A stretch of 64,000 nucleotides of DNA from Sphaerisporangium krabiense. GTDB lineage: Bacteria > Actinomycetota > Actinomycetes > Streptosporangiales > Streptosporangiaceae. The first letter of the stretch is position 1, and each line of letters starts with the position of its first letter. Below the pieces are notes generated by a model that worked only from the letters and a program-made list of their open reading frames with translations, was not told where the DNA came from and ran no database searches. The DNA is taken from assembly GCF_014200435.1 (NCBI RefSeq), contig NZ_JACHBR010000001.1, forward strand, positions 5,522,001-5,586,000, given 5' to 3'. Below, in pieces: positions 9,374-18,800 of the stretch. Made by a program: the position numbers and the translations under genes.

Positions 9374-10196
9374 GGTTGACCTGCCGCCTCTTCGCGGTGA
9401 TCCAGATGGCGGCAAGGATCAGCAGGCTGATGCCGCCGACCCACGCGACGAGACCCTCGGTGACCGGGCCGATGCGGCCGAGGCCGTTGCCGCCCGGGTT
9501 GGGCTCGTTGCGGACGCCCACGATGTAGGCGATCATGTCGCGCTTCTGCTCGGGGGTGATGGTGCTGTCGTTGAAGACCGGCATCGCCTGCGGGCCCGTG
9601 GCCATCGCCTCGTAGATCTGCGTCGGCGTGGCCGGCTGCAGCGAGGGGGCGTACTTGCCGTAGGTCAGCGCGCCTCCGGCGCCGACGAAGTTGTGGCACT
9701 GGATGCAGTTGGCGCGGAAGAGCTCACCGCCCTTGGCCGGGTCGCCCTTGGCGGGGTCGACGGCCTCCAGCGACGGCTTGGTCGGGCCGCCGCCCAGCGA
9801 CTGGACGTACGCCGCCAGCTGCCGGACGGTGTCCGGGTTGACCCACTCCGGGGGACGCTTGCGCGGCGCCTGCGGCCCGGGGTTGCTGAAGGGCATGCGG
9901 CCACTGGAGACCTGGAAGTCGACGGCGGCGGCACCGACGCCGATGAGGCTCGGGCCCGATGCACCACCGGGCGTGTAGGACCCCTCGGCGTTCAAACCGT
10001 GGCAGCTCGCGCAGTGCGCCGCGAACAGGTCCTTGCCCGCGGCCACGTCGTCCGCCTTGCCGGAGGCGATCGCCGCGTCGGCCCGGTCACCTCCGGGCAC
10101 CAGCAGGGCGTACACCCCTCCGAGGACGCTCAGGGCCAGAAGGAGGACGACATAGCGCGCGAGTGGATGCCGTCTCCGAGCGGTGATCGAGTTCAC
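9366..10196 (-). CDS. qcrC: Dihaem cytochrome c subunit of the bcc complex
   Basis: 276 residues. Two CXXCH haem-binding motifs are present: CASCH (62-66) and CIQCH (164-168). An N-terminal signal-anchor helix follows ARRRHPLARY, and a C-terminal helix ends with the KRRQ positive patch. Dihaem QcrC replaces a soluble cytochrome c in actinobacteria and hands electrons directly to CuA of CtaC in the supercomplex. The GTG at 10196 is chosen because GAGG lies 6 bases upstream. An in-frame ATG at 10217 overlaps the ctaE stop (ATGA) but has no visible ribosome-binding site, so it remains an alternative. Confidence 0.95.
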   Translation of the reverse strand: MNSITARRRHPLARYVVLLLALSVLGGVYALLVPGGDRADAAIASGKADDVAAGKDLFAAHCASCHGLNAEGSYTPGGASGPSLIGVGAAAVDFQVSSGRMPFSNPGPQAPRKRPPEWVNPDTVRQLAAYVQSLGGGPTKPSLEAVDPAKGDPAKGGELFRANCIQCHNFVGAGGALTYGKYAPSLQPATPTQIYEAMATGPQAMPVFNDSTITPEQKRDMIAYIVGVRNEPNPGGNGLGRIGPVTEGLVAWVGGISLLILAAIWITAKRRQVNHD

Positions 10197-10213
10197 CGAT
10201 ATCCTCGTTCCGA

Positions 10214-10840
10214 TCATTTGATGATGTAGATGGTCGCGAAGAGGCCGATCCAGACGACGTCGACGAAGTGCCAGTAGTAGGACACGACGATCGCGCTGGT
10301 GGCCTGCTCATGTGTGAAGCGCTTCGCGGCGTACGTGCGTCCCAGCATGAACAGGAACGCGATCAGGCCACCGGTCACGTGCAGGCCGTGGAAGCCCGTG
10401 GCCAGATAGAAGATCGAGCCATAGGCGTTCGAGGACAGGGTCAGACCCTCTTCCACGAGGTTGCGGTACTCGTACAGCTGGCCTCCGACGAACCACGCGC
10501 CCATGAGGAAGCTGACGATGTACCAGAACCGGAGCTTGCCGACCTGTCCCTTTTCTGCGGCCCACACGCCGAGCTGGCACGTCACACTGGACAGGACCAG
10601 GACGATCGTGTTGACGAGCGCGTAGGGGACGTCGAGGTGGACGCCCTCGGGAAGGGTGGGCCAGGGCTTGTCCATGCCCAGGCTGACCGACCGGATCGTG
10701 AAGTACATCGCGAACAGCGCCGCGAAGAACATGAGCTCAGAGGACAGCCAGACGATCGTGCCGACGCTGACCAGGTTCGGCCGGCGGGACGATGGGGCTG
10801 TCGTCGTCGTGATTGCGGATGCTGTCGCCACGCGCAGCAT
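10214..10840 (-). CDS. ctaE: Cytochrome c oxidase subunit III
   Basis: 208 residues with five hydrophobic segments, the short actinobacterial form of subunit III. Characteristic stretches are [34 protein letters not shown] and the terminal [15 protein letters not shown]. It stabilises subunit I and the proton path. The ATG at 10840 is chosen over an upstream extension that would add about 49 residues of non-conserved sequence; GTG at 10831 is also possible. It is the first gene of the leftward ctaE-qcrCAB operon and diverges from the receiver-like gene. Confidence 0.95.
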   Translation of the reverse strand: MLRVATASAITTTTAPSSRRPNLVSVGTIVWLSSELMFFAALFAMYFTIRSVSLGMDKPWPTLPEGVHLDVPYALVNTIVLVLSSVTCQLGVWAAEKGQVGKLRFWYIVSFLMGAWFVGGQLYEYRNLVEEGLTLSSNAYGSIFYLATGFHGLHVTGGLIAFLFMLGRTYAAKRFTHEQATSAIVVSYYWHFVDVVWIGLFATIYIIK

Positions 10841-11021
10841 TATTGCGGCTCGACCGGTCGGGTCGCCGCACGACCCCCCGCTAAGGGGCACTTGACGCGG
10901 ATAAACCGGACATACGCCGGGTTCTACGCCAAGTATGGCTCGTCTGGGCTTCGGTCGGCGGGGACCGGTACCATCTTTGGTGACCATACCTCGTCAATCG
11001 ATAGTGAGCGCGACCGTGAGC

Positions 11022-11420
11022 ATGAGGGTTCTCGTCTACAGCGACGACGCCGGCACCCGTGAGAAGGTCCGGCTGGCGATCGGAAGGCGTCCCGCGGCCG
11101 ACGTGCCCCAGGTCGAGATCGTCGAGTGCGCCACCCAGCCCGCCGTCGTCAAGCATCTCGACTCCGGGAACATCGACGTCGCCGTCCTCGACGGCGAGGC
11201 CGTCCCCGCGGGCGGCATGGGCATCTGCCGCCAGGCCAAGGACGAGGTCTACGACTGCCCGCCCATCTGCCTGGTCATCGGCCGCCGCGACGACCGCTGG
11301 CTCGCCGAGTGGTCCCGCGCCGACGCCGTCGTCGCCCAGCCGATGGACCCCATCGCCCTCGCCGAGGCCGTGGCCGGCCTCATGCGGCGCCGCTCGGAGA
11401 CCCGCATCGCCTCCCACTGA
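11022..11420 (+). CDS. Receiver-like (CheY-fold) protein of unknown signal
   Basis: 132 residues. The pattern fits a response-regulator receiver fold without an output domain. An acidic pair follows strand 1 (VYSDDAGT), the putative phospho-acceptor aspartate is in VAVLDGEAVPAGG, and later ICLVIGRRDD and VAQPMDP match strands 4 and 5. The Thr/Ser and Lys switch residues of classical receivers are not clearly kept (Pro replaces Lys-Pro context), so phosphorylation is uncertain. The ATG at 11022 starts MRVLVYSDD; GTG at 11016 is an alternative. Related proteins occur beside ctaE and trpD in other actinobacteria (from memory), but a function is not established. Confidence 0.75.
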   Translation: MRVLVYSDDAGTREKVRLAIGRRPAADVPQVEIVECATQPAVVKHLDSGNIDVAVLDGEAVPAGGMGICRQAKDEVYDCPPICLVIGRRDDRWLAEWSRADAVVAQPMDPIALAEAVAGLMRRRSETRIASH

Positions 11421-11599
11421 CCGTCGCCGCCCGTCGCGCCGACGGCCGACGGCCAGGCCGACCGTTGACGGTCCCACCGCCCGCCGACCGTTGGACCATC
11501 TCCTGTAGACCAGCTCCTCGACGGCCGACCGCAAGACCGTCTCGCCCACCGATCGTCCGTCACCTGCCGCCATCGACCTTCTCACCGACCGGAGCCCCC

Positions 11600-12685
11600 A
11601 TGGACGCGCGCACCACGTGGCCCGCGCTGCTCACCGCCCTCCTGTCCCGCGAGAACCTCACCGCCGACGAGACCGCCTGGGCGATGAGCGAGATCATGTC
11701 CGGGTCGGCGACGTCCGTGCAGATCGCGGCGTTCGCCACGGCGCTGCGCGCCAAGGGCGAGACCGTCGCCGAGGTCACGGGGCTCGCGCGCACCATGCTC
11801 GCGTTCGCGACCCAGCTCACGATCGACGGCCCGACCGTCGACGTCGTCGGCACCGGCGGCGACCGCGCCCACACCGTCAACGTCTCCACCATGGCCGCCA
11901 TCGTCGCGGCCGCGGCGGGCGCCAAGGTCGTCAAGCACGGCAACCGCTCGGCGTCCTCCTCCTGCGGCGCCGCCGACGTGCTCGAACAGCTCGGCATCGT
12001 CCTGGAGATGAAGCCGGAGGCCACCGCGCGCGTGGCCGCGGAGGCGGGCATCACCTTCTGCTTCGCGCCGGTCTACCACCCCGCGCTGCGCTACGCGGGC
12101 CCCGCCAGGTCCGAGCTCGGCGTGCCCACCTTCTTCAACTTCCTCGGCCCGCTCACCAACCCCGCCCGCCCCAAGGCCCAGGCCATCGGCGTCTACGACT
12201 CCCGCATGCTGCCGGTCATCGCCGGGGTCTTCGCCGAGCGGGGCGTGTCCGCGCTGGTGTTCCGCGGCGACGACGGCCTGGACGAGCTGTCCACCGCCGG
12301 CACCTCCACGGTCTGGGTGGTCAGGGACGGCGCGGCGGTCCAGACGGTCTTCGACCCCCTGGACATCGACGTCCCCCGCTCCGACCCCGGCGCGCTGCGC
12401 GGCGGCGACCGCGAGTTCAACGCCAAGGCCGTCCTCGACCTGGTCGACGGCAAGACGGGCCCCGTCCGCGACGCCGTCCTCCTGAACGCCGCCGCCGCCC
12501 TGGTCAGCGTCGACGCCCTCACCCTCCCCGCCGGCACCCCGCCCCTGGACGAGACCGGCGCCGGCGAGGCCCTCGTCAGCGCCATGGCCACCGCCTACGC
12601 CCGCGCCGCCGAAGCCGTCGACTCCGGCCGCGCCTCGGAGACCCTCACCCGCTGGATCGAGGTCAGCCGCTCCCACGGCTCCTAG
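11600..12685 (+). CDS. trpD: Anthranilate phosphoribosyltransferase
   Basis: 361 residues. It catalyses transfer of phosphoribose from PRPP to anthranilate, the second committed step of tryptophan synthesis. The PRPP-binding glycine motif GTGGDRAHTVNVST begins near residue 84. KHGNRSASSSCGAAD (112-126) binds anthranilate and phosphate. Later VFRGDDGLDELS carries the Mg-binding acidic pair. The ATG at 11600 has GGAG eight bases upstream and follows a 179-bp gap with no recognisable element. No other trp genes lie nearby, which is usual for actinobacterial trpD. It converges on the ArsR gene. Confidence 0.96.
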   Translation: MDARTTWPALLTALLSRENLTADETAWAMSEIMSGSATSVQIAAFATALRAKGETVAEVTGLARTMLAFATQLTIDGPTVDVVGTGGDRAHTVNVSTMAAIVAAAAGAKVVKHGNRSASSSCGAADVLEQLGIVLEMKPEATARVAAEAGITFCFAPVYHPALRYAGPARSELGVPTFFNFLGPLTNPARPKAQAIGVYDSRMLPVIAGVFAERGVSALVFRGDDGLDELSTAGTSTVWVVRDGAAVQTVFDPLDIDVPRSDPGALRGGDREFNAKAVLDLVDGKTGPVRDAVLLNAAAALVSVDALTLPAGTPPLDETGAGEALVSAMATAYARAAEAVDSGRASETLTRWIEVSRSHGS

Positions 12686-12761
12686 ACGGCGGACCTTTCC
12701 CGCAGGCTCATCGACGAAGCGACGACGGCCGTCGTGTGAACGCCCGGATCGCCTTCTCGGC

Positions 12762-13118
12762 TCAGTCGTGACGGGGGATGCCTGACACCTCGTGGTCGGC
12801 GTGGAAGAGCGCCTCCTTGATGAGAGAGCGGACGTGGACGTCGCGTGCCCGGTAAAGCACCCGGCGTCCGTCCCTGCGCGTCTGGACCAGCCCGGCGAGA
12901 CGGAGTTTGGCCAGGTGCTGCGAGACCGAGGGGCGGGCGGCCGCGAGGGTTTCGGCGAGGCTGCCCACGTCGTACTCGCCGGAGGACAGCAGCCACATCA
13001 ATCGCAGCCGGGTGCCGTCGCTGAGCAGGCGGAACGCGTCCACCGCCGCGCTGACCTGCTGGTCGGTCGGCTGCTGTTGCACAGGAGTCGCACCTGATTC
13101 GTTGTCGCGTGCGTACAT
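12762..13118 (-). CDS. ArsR/SmtB-family metal-sensing repressor (CzrA/SmtB alpha-5 type)
   Basis: 118 residues. The winged helix has the recognition helix ARPSVSQHLAKLRLAG (about 61-76) and the wing RRDGRRVLYRA. The C-terminal helix contains Asp93-x-His95-(x10)-His106-x2-His109, exactly the D-x-H-x10-H-x2-H set used by CzrA and SmtB to bind Zn(II) or Co(II) across the dimer. No alpha-3 CXC motif is present, so arsenic or cadmium sensing is unlikely. The ATG at 13118 is 48 bases from the divergent CDF exporter, so it most likely represses both genes until zinc rises. The pair interrupts the trpD to AsnC interval. Confidence 0.9.
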   Translation of the reverse strand: MYARDNESGATPVQQQPTDQQVSAAVDAFRLLSDGTRLRLMWLLSSGEYDVGSLAETLAAARPSVSQHLAKLRLAGLVQTRRDGRRVLYRARDVHVRSLIKEALFHADHEVSGIPRHD

Positions 13119-13166
13119 GGCTACATATACTGCCGGGCCAGGCGAAGTCAGGGAAGAAGGGCCGAC
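13111..13166. promoter_or_regulatory. Divergent control region of the ArsR/CDF pair
   Basis: The 48-bp interval between the two starts is AT-richer than its surroundings and includes TACATGGCTACATATA, a direct repeat of TACAT. ArsR-family operators are usually AT-rich inverted repeats of about 12-2-12. I do not see a perfect one, so the operator position is inferred from the divergent layout only. Shine-Dalgarno sequence GGGAAGAAGGG precedes the exporter ATG. Confidence 0.4.
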
Positions 13167-14237
13167 ATGTCGGATGGCGACGGCCACGGTCATGGCCACG
13201 GCGGGCACAGGCATGATCACAGCGACGGGCATGAGCAGGGGAGCGAGCTCACCGCGCTGAGGAAGCTGCTCCACACGGTGGGCCATGCCTTCACCCCGCA
13301 CGGCCACGACAGCACCGGCAAGACGGACGAGGCGCTGGAGTCCAGCAGCCGCGGCATGCGCGTGCTGGCCATCTCCTTCGCCGCGCTCACGGTGACCGCC
13401 ATCGTGCAGGCGGTGATCGTCGCCTTCTCCGGCTCGGTCGCGTTGCTCGGTGACACCTTGCACAACTTCGCCGACGCCTTGACGGCCGTCCCGCTGGCCT
13501 TGGCCTTCTGGGTGGGCCGCCGGGCCGCGACCCGCCGCTTCACCTATGGGTACGGCAGGGCGGAAGACCTGGCCGGCATCGTCATCATCGTGCTCATCGC
13601 GGCATCTGCCGGTCTGGCCGGATATGAGGCGGTCAAGCGTCTGATCAGCCCGCAGGACGTGCGGGCTCTGGGCTGGGTGGCCGCCGCAGGCCTGGTGGGC
13701 TTTCTCGGCAACGAGTTGGTCGCCCGTTACCGGATCAAGGTCGGCAGGGAGATCGGCTCGGCCGCCCTGGTGGCCGACGGGCTGCACGCCCGCACCGACG
13801 GTTTCACCTCCCTCGCCGTCCTGCTCGGCGCCGGTGGCGCCGCTCTCGGATTCCCCATCGCCGACCCGATCGTGGGCCTGCTGATCACGGTGGCGATCGT
13901 CTTCGTCCTGCGGGACGCGGCCCGGGAGATCTACCACCGGCTCATGGACGCCGTCGACCCCGAACTGGTGGAGCGCGCCGAACACCTGCTCGCGGAGGTT
14001 CCCGGTGTCGAAGGCGTCGGTTCGGTGCGGCTGCGCTGGATCGGCCACACGCTCCGGGCCGAGGTGGACATCGTGGTGAGTCACCGGCTCACCTTGGTCG
14101 AGGCGCACGCGGTCGCGGTGGAGGCCGAGCACCGGCTGATCCACGACCTGCCGCGGCTGCGCGCGGCCACCGTGCACGCCGACCCCGACGGCCCGGTCGG
14201 CGCCGATCACCACGCGGTGCTGGCCACCCACCGATAG
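13167..14237 (+). CDS. Cation diffusion facilitator (Zn-type efflux pump)
   Basis: 356 residues. The cytoplasmic N-terminus is histidine-rich (HGHGHGGHRHDHSDGH), likely a metal-collecting loop. Six membrane helices follow. The transport site is readable as His99-Asp103 (HNFAD) in helix 2 and His207-Asp211 (HARTD) in helix 5; an HD-HD tetrad is known to select Zn(II) or Cd(II) over Mn(II). A C-terminal ferredoxin-like domain follows from about residue 265. It exports zinc by proton antiport. The divergent ArsR gene carries the matching zinc site, which supports the assignment independently. Confidence 0.92.
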   Translation: MSDGDGHGHGHGGHRHDHSDGHEQGSELTALRKLLHTVGHAFTPHGHDSTGKTDEALESSSRGMRVLAISFAALTVTAIVQAVIVAFSGSVALLGDTLHNFADALTAVPLALAFWVGRRAATRRFTYGYGRAEDLAGIVIIVLIAASAGLAGYEAVKRLISPQDVRALGWVAAAGLVGFLGNELVARYRIKVGREIGSAALVADGLHARTDGFTSLAVLLGAGGAALGFPIADPIVGLLITVAIVFVLRDAAREIYHRLMDAVDPELVERAEHLLAEVPGVEGVGSVRLRWIGHTLRAEVDIVVSHRLTLVEAHAVAVEAEHRLIHDLPRLRAATVHADPDGPVGADHHAVLATHR

Positions 14238-14352
14238 AGCCGAACCAGGAATGCTTCCCCCACCCCGAGCAGCCTCAGGGCATGGTTACACAGCGTGCCG
14301 ATGTGGGCACAGAATCACCGATCGGGGGCATTGAGAAAGTTCGGGGACGGCC

Positions 14353-15333
14353 GTGGCGCGCGTGAAGGGGTTGTCGGCACTGATGGCTGCCGCGGTCATG
14401 GCAGCCGGATGCTCCCTTGCCGGGGGCGACGCGCGGACCGCCACCGGGGTCGGCTCCGTGCGGCATGACGGCGATCCCGGCGAGACCCCGTCCCCGGCGG
14501 CCGGTGGCGAGGCGGAGTGGGAGGGCGTGGCGCGCGCGCTGGGCCGGGCGGGGAAGCTGTCGTCGGACAAGAAGGTCTACCGGGTTTCGTTTCCGCGCTC
14601 GGACCTGAAGGTGACCTCCTACGGGGTGAGCATCGAACCGGGCCTCGCCCTCGGAGGGTATGCCGCCTTCACCCGCCACTCCGGCGGCGATGTTCTGATG
14701 ATGGGCGACCTGGTGGTCACCGAGCCGGAGTCGCAGAAGGTCACCGACGTCCTGCAGCGTCAGGGGATCCAGCAGACCGCGCTGCACAAGCACCTGCTGT
14801 CCCACCAGCCGGAGGTGTGGTGGACCCACGTCCACGCCAGCGGACCCGATGCGGTGGCCATCGCCCGCTCCATCCGGGCCGCCCTGGACGTCACCGCCAC
14901 CCCGCCGCCCCCGGCCGCGGCCCCCAAGCCCGCCCTGCGGCTCGACACCGCCGCGATCGACCAGGCGATGGGGACCAAAGGCACCAACGACGGCGGAATC
15001 TACAAGTTCACCTTCAAACGCACGAAGCCGGTCACCGAGCACGGCCGCGTCATCCCGCCCGGGATGGGTGTGACCACGGCGATCAACTTCCAGCCCACCG
15101 GCGGCGGCAAAGCCGCCGTCAACGGCGATTTCGCCATGGTCGCCGACGAAGTCCAACGCGTCATCCGGGCCCTGCGCCGCGGTGGCATCGACATCGTGGA
15201 GATTCACAATCATGCCCTGCACGACGAACCACGCCTGTTCTACATGCACTTCTGGGCCGACGACGACGCCGTGAAACTCGCCAGGACCCTGCGCCAGGCC
15301 GTCGCCGAGCAAGCCGTCACCCCGGCGGCGTGA
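14353..15333 (+). CDS. Lipoprotein with two DUF1259 domains
   Basis: 326 residues. A lipobox ends at Cys20 (VMAAGC). Two copies of the DUF1259 domain follow, about 54-180 and 195-322. Equivalent positions in the copies read HKHLLSHQPEVWWTHVHASG and IHNHALHDEPRLFYMHFWA, each rich in histidines that could bind metal. The function of DUF1259 is not established. The GTG at 14353 is preceded by GGGGACGG. It stands just after the zinc exporter on the same strand with a 115-bp gap, so a link to extracytoplasmic metal handling is possible but speculative. Confidence 0.85.
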   Translation: MARVKGLSALMAAAVMAAGCSLAGGDARTATGVGSVRHDGDPGETPSPAAGGEAEWEGVARALGRAGKLSSDKKVYRVSFPRSDLKVTSYGVSIEPGLALGGYAAFTRHSGGDVLMMGDLVVTEPESQKVTDVLQRQGIQQTALHKHLLSHQPEVWWTHVHASGPDAVAIARSIRAALDVTATPPPPAAAPKPALRLDTAAIDQAMGTKGTNDGGIYKFTFKRTKPVTEHGRVIPPGMGVTTAINFQPTGGGKAAVNGDFAMVADEVQRVIRALRRGGIDIVEIHNHALHDEPRLFYMHFWADDDAVKLARTLRQAVAEQAVTPAA

Positions 15334-15417
15334 GAAGGAGCTCGGCCCCTGAGCCCGCGGATGAGGGCGACCGGTCCGCGGCAGGCCCGGGGGAAGTGAT
15401 CGTTTCCTTCGATCCTG

Positions 15418-15705
15418 TCAGTCGGCCTCGGTGAAGCCGATGGAGAAGGCGGCGTCGAGGTCGTGTTTGGAGTAGGTGCGGAAGGCGAGGTGGGTCTCGG
15501 TGGCGAGGACGCCCTCGACCTTGTTGATGCGGCCGGGGATGACCTCGGCGACGTCGTCGTAGTGAGGGACGCGGACCATGGCGACGAGGTCGTAGTCACC
15601 GGTGATCGAGTAGACCTCGCTGACGCCGTCGAGCTCGGCGATCGTCTCGGCGACCTCGGGAATCCGGGCGACCTCCGCCTTGATGTGGACGATCGCGGTG
15701 ATCAT
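15418..15705 (-). CDS. Stand-alone Lrp/AsnC ligand-binding (RAM) domain protein
   Basis: 95 residues covering only the regulation-of-amino-acid-metabolism domain of Lrp/AsnC proteins (MITAIVHIKAEVARIPEVAE, then VSEVYSITGDYDLVAMVRVP). There is no DNA-binding helix-turn-helix. Such stand-alone domains form oligomers that bind amino acids and may modulate full-length Lrp proteins. The ATG at 15705 has GGAGAGAG upstream. A longer frame upstream has no homologous sequence and is rejected. In related genomes this gene lies close to trpD (from memory); here the ArsR/CDF/DUF1259 genes lie between. Confidence 0.92.
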   Translation of the reverse strand: MITAIVHIKAEVARIPEVAETIAELDGVSEVYSITGDYDLVAMVRVPHYDDVAEVIPGRINKVEGVLATETHLAFRTYSKHDLDAAFSIGFTEAD

Positions 15706-15850
15706 ACGCGCTCTCTCCTTCGAGTACCGAGTACGGCCTGGCCCGACTCTAGCGCCGAGCGGCGCCCCCGCCCTCATCGGAGCCGGGCGGGGGCGGTGGC
15801 GTGCCTGGCGCGCCGGCGTTGTTCGGGGAGGTCCAGGAATAGGGGACGCC

Positions 15851-18800
15851 TCAGTACGGGGATGCCGACGAGTAGTGGCGGCCCAGCCATCCCGTGGCCA
15901 TGTGGTCCCCGCGTTTGGTGAAGATCGCTCCGCCGGTGTCGGCATCGTCGGGGTCGTCGGGGGGACGGGGCGGGTACGCGGCCGTCGCCTTGCCGATCAC
16001 GGCGGTGGTCGCGGTGGCCCGGCCGTTCCAGGTGATCAGGTGGCCGGCGCTGATATCGGTGACGCTCACGTGGTCGAGGCCCTCGGCCAGCTCGCATCCG
16101 GTGGTCCGTTCCCGGAGCAGGCCGATGTACTGATCGTGGTCGAGCTGACAGTCGCGCGGCGGAGTGGTCTGGGCCCAGTCGGGACTGGTGAAGCCCGACT
16201 CCGTGGCGCACCGCCACAGGGTCGGGACGAACTCCTTGGCGAGAGGGGCGGTCGCCATCTGCTCGCACATCCACAGCAGCCTGCCGGAGCCTCGCCGGGG
16301 ACCCCACCGGCGCCAGCGCACCCGGCGGTCGATGTCGCCGGCGACGATCGCGATCCACGGGTGCATGGTCCCCAGGTAGCCCTGCGCTCCGAGCCAGGCG
16401 AAATAGCGGGACGCCGCCTCGAGGATCGGGGCGATGGTGCTGGAGGGCAGGCCCGCGACGAAGCGGAAGGACCGCGTGAACAGCCGAGGGCTGTGCGCCG
16501 CCAGCAGCAGCGCCGCCCGTGCGAGATCGCCTGGCCCGTACGTGCGGGCGGCGCCGAGCCCGCTGACCGCGCTGCTGGAGTCGTTCTCCTCGCGCCGGCC
16601 GCCGGCCCTGATGATCTTCGCCACGACCGGCCGGAGGAAGTCGGCCACCGGGGCGAAGGCGAGCTCGGGCACGAGCGCGGCCACCACGTGGATCAGGACG
16701 TCCTCCGCGATGTCGGGATCGGAGGGGACGGGGATCTCGCCCAGTACCGCGCGGAGGTCGGCGGCCACGTCGGTGTTGACCATCAGCCGCGCGGTGAGCA
16801 ACCCGAGGTCGGTCACGGCGACACGCGTGTCGCCGCCGTTGCCGGGGACCTGCGTGAGGTAGCCGTGGTCGATGAGGAAGTCGACGGCCTCGATCACCGG
16901 CTCGGTGTCGTCGTCCCCCTGGTGGTGGCACAGGGTGTGCTTCCACCACTGCTCGGCCTGTTCGACGCTGGTGATGCGCCCCTGGACCACCTCGGCGAGG
17001 ACATGATCGGTGAGCGTCGCGTGGATCTGTGAATGGACGTGGTATCCGTCCACCAGCGCGCCCTGCCAGTCGGCGCGTTTCACCTCGCTGGTGATGAGAT
17101 AGGCCCAGCCTTCGTGCTCGCCCGCCCCGACCCGGCCGGCGCGGCCGAACATCTGCAGCAGGGTGGCGACGTCGAGGGGGTCGCGGCCGACCATGGTGTC
17201 GCGGACGATGACGGCGCGGGCGGGCAGGTTGACGCCGGCGGCGACGGTGGTGGTGGCCACCAGGACATCGAAGTCGCGGCTGCGGAAGCGGGCCTCGGCC
17301 TCGTGCTTGAACTCCCAGTCCTTGTAGTGCAGGCCGATCCTGGCGGCGGTGCAGAGCTCGTTGACGCGGTCGATGTCCTCGTCGTCGACGCCCCTGATGT
17401 CCACGCCGCGTTCGGCGGCCAGCGCCAGCGCGGTGACGCGGACGTTGCGTTTGCTCCCGCAGAACACCAGAACGCTCCCGCCGTCGTCGGTGACGCGCCG
17501 GGCCAGCACGACGGCGAGGCGGTTGCGCACGCTGTTGTCCGCGGCCTGATCGGGGGTGACGGGGATGGCCGGGAGCTGCCAGGTCAGTCGGCTGGGACGC
17601 CAGGCGGTGGAGATGAGCCGGCCGTTGAGCCATTCGGCGATCTCGGCGGCGTTGGACACCGTGGCCGACAGCCCGACGATCCGGACGGGGGAGTTCACAC
17701 CGCGGACCCGGGCGAGCAGGGCCTCCAGGAGAGGGCCTCGTCCGGGGGAGCCGAGGAGGTGGACCTCGTCGACGACCAGGCAGCCGACCTCGCCGAGCGC
17801 GGCCTGCAGGGAATTGGTCCTGCAGATCGCCTCGAACTTCTCGGTGGTGGCCACCCATAGATCCGCGGCGCGGATCCGCTCGATATCGGTGGTGTACTCG
17901 CCGGACAGCCGTTCGACGCGGAGTCCCTTTCCGCGCCAGCCTTCGAGTTCCCGGTCCAGTTCGTCGGTCAGGGACCGTTGCGGGACCAGCCACGCCGCCT
18001 TGCGCCCCTCGCCCAGGATGGCGCGCAGGACGGCGAGCATGCCGATGACGGTCTTCCCGGCCCCGGTCGGGGCGGTGATGACCAGGTGGCGTTTGGAGTT
18101 CAGCACCGCGGGAGCGGCCTGGACCTGGGCCGGGTTGAGCCGGTCGAACGGGAGGTAGTCCAGCCACGCCTGCGGGACCAGGTCGGCCGCGGGGACGAGT
18201 TCGGACCGGTGGTCGGTGACCGTCTCCTCGTGGGTGTCCCAGATCTTCTCGAACGCGTCGCGGGCGTTGCAGGCCGGCTGCCCGGATACGGGGGAACGCC
18301 AGAAGAGCCTGTCGGCCCCTGGCCGGGTCAGCGCGGTGATGACCGAAAGCGGCGCCGCCCGGCCGTCCGCGCCGACCGTCGAGACGATCTCGTTCTCGGC
18401 CCAGTACGCCACCGATCGGTGGGGGACTCCCGCCGCCGCCAGTGTCGTGCGCAGCCGGCCGAACTCCGGCCCGTCGGGGAGGATGACCCGGACGTCGGTG
18501 CCCGGTGGCAGCGGCGGCAGCGTCCACCGCGGATTGGTGATCTTGCACCAGTGCAGCAGACGGTGCTCCGCCGGCGGCTGCTCCGTGATCTCCTGAGATG
18601 GCTTGGCATCGCGGGCGCCGGATCCCTGGTGAGGGGAGAGATGGGGCAGGAGGCCCAGCATCCGGCCCGCACGGATCGCGGCGACCTGTGACCCTGGCGG
18701 CGGCGCCGGGGCGTCGTCGTGGCCCGCCGCGGCCGGGCCGGGCGCGGGCCCTGCCGCCAGCGCGGCGCCGGGATCCTCGAAGGGGGCGTCCACGGGAAGG

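Noticed and set aside
12722-12735. Perfect palindrome ACGACGGCCGTCGT between trpD and the ArsR gene
   Set aside because: Too short and too likely by chance in this GC-rich spacer to call an operator; it lies at the 3' ends of both genes.
12762-13118. Arsenic- or cadmium-sensing role for the ArsR-type gene
   Set aside because: No CXC motif in the recognition-helix region; the alpha-5 zinc site is complete instead.
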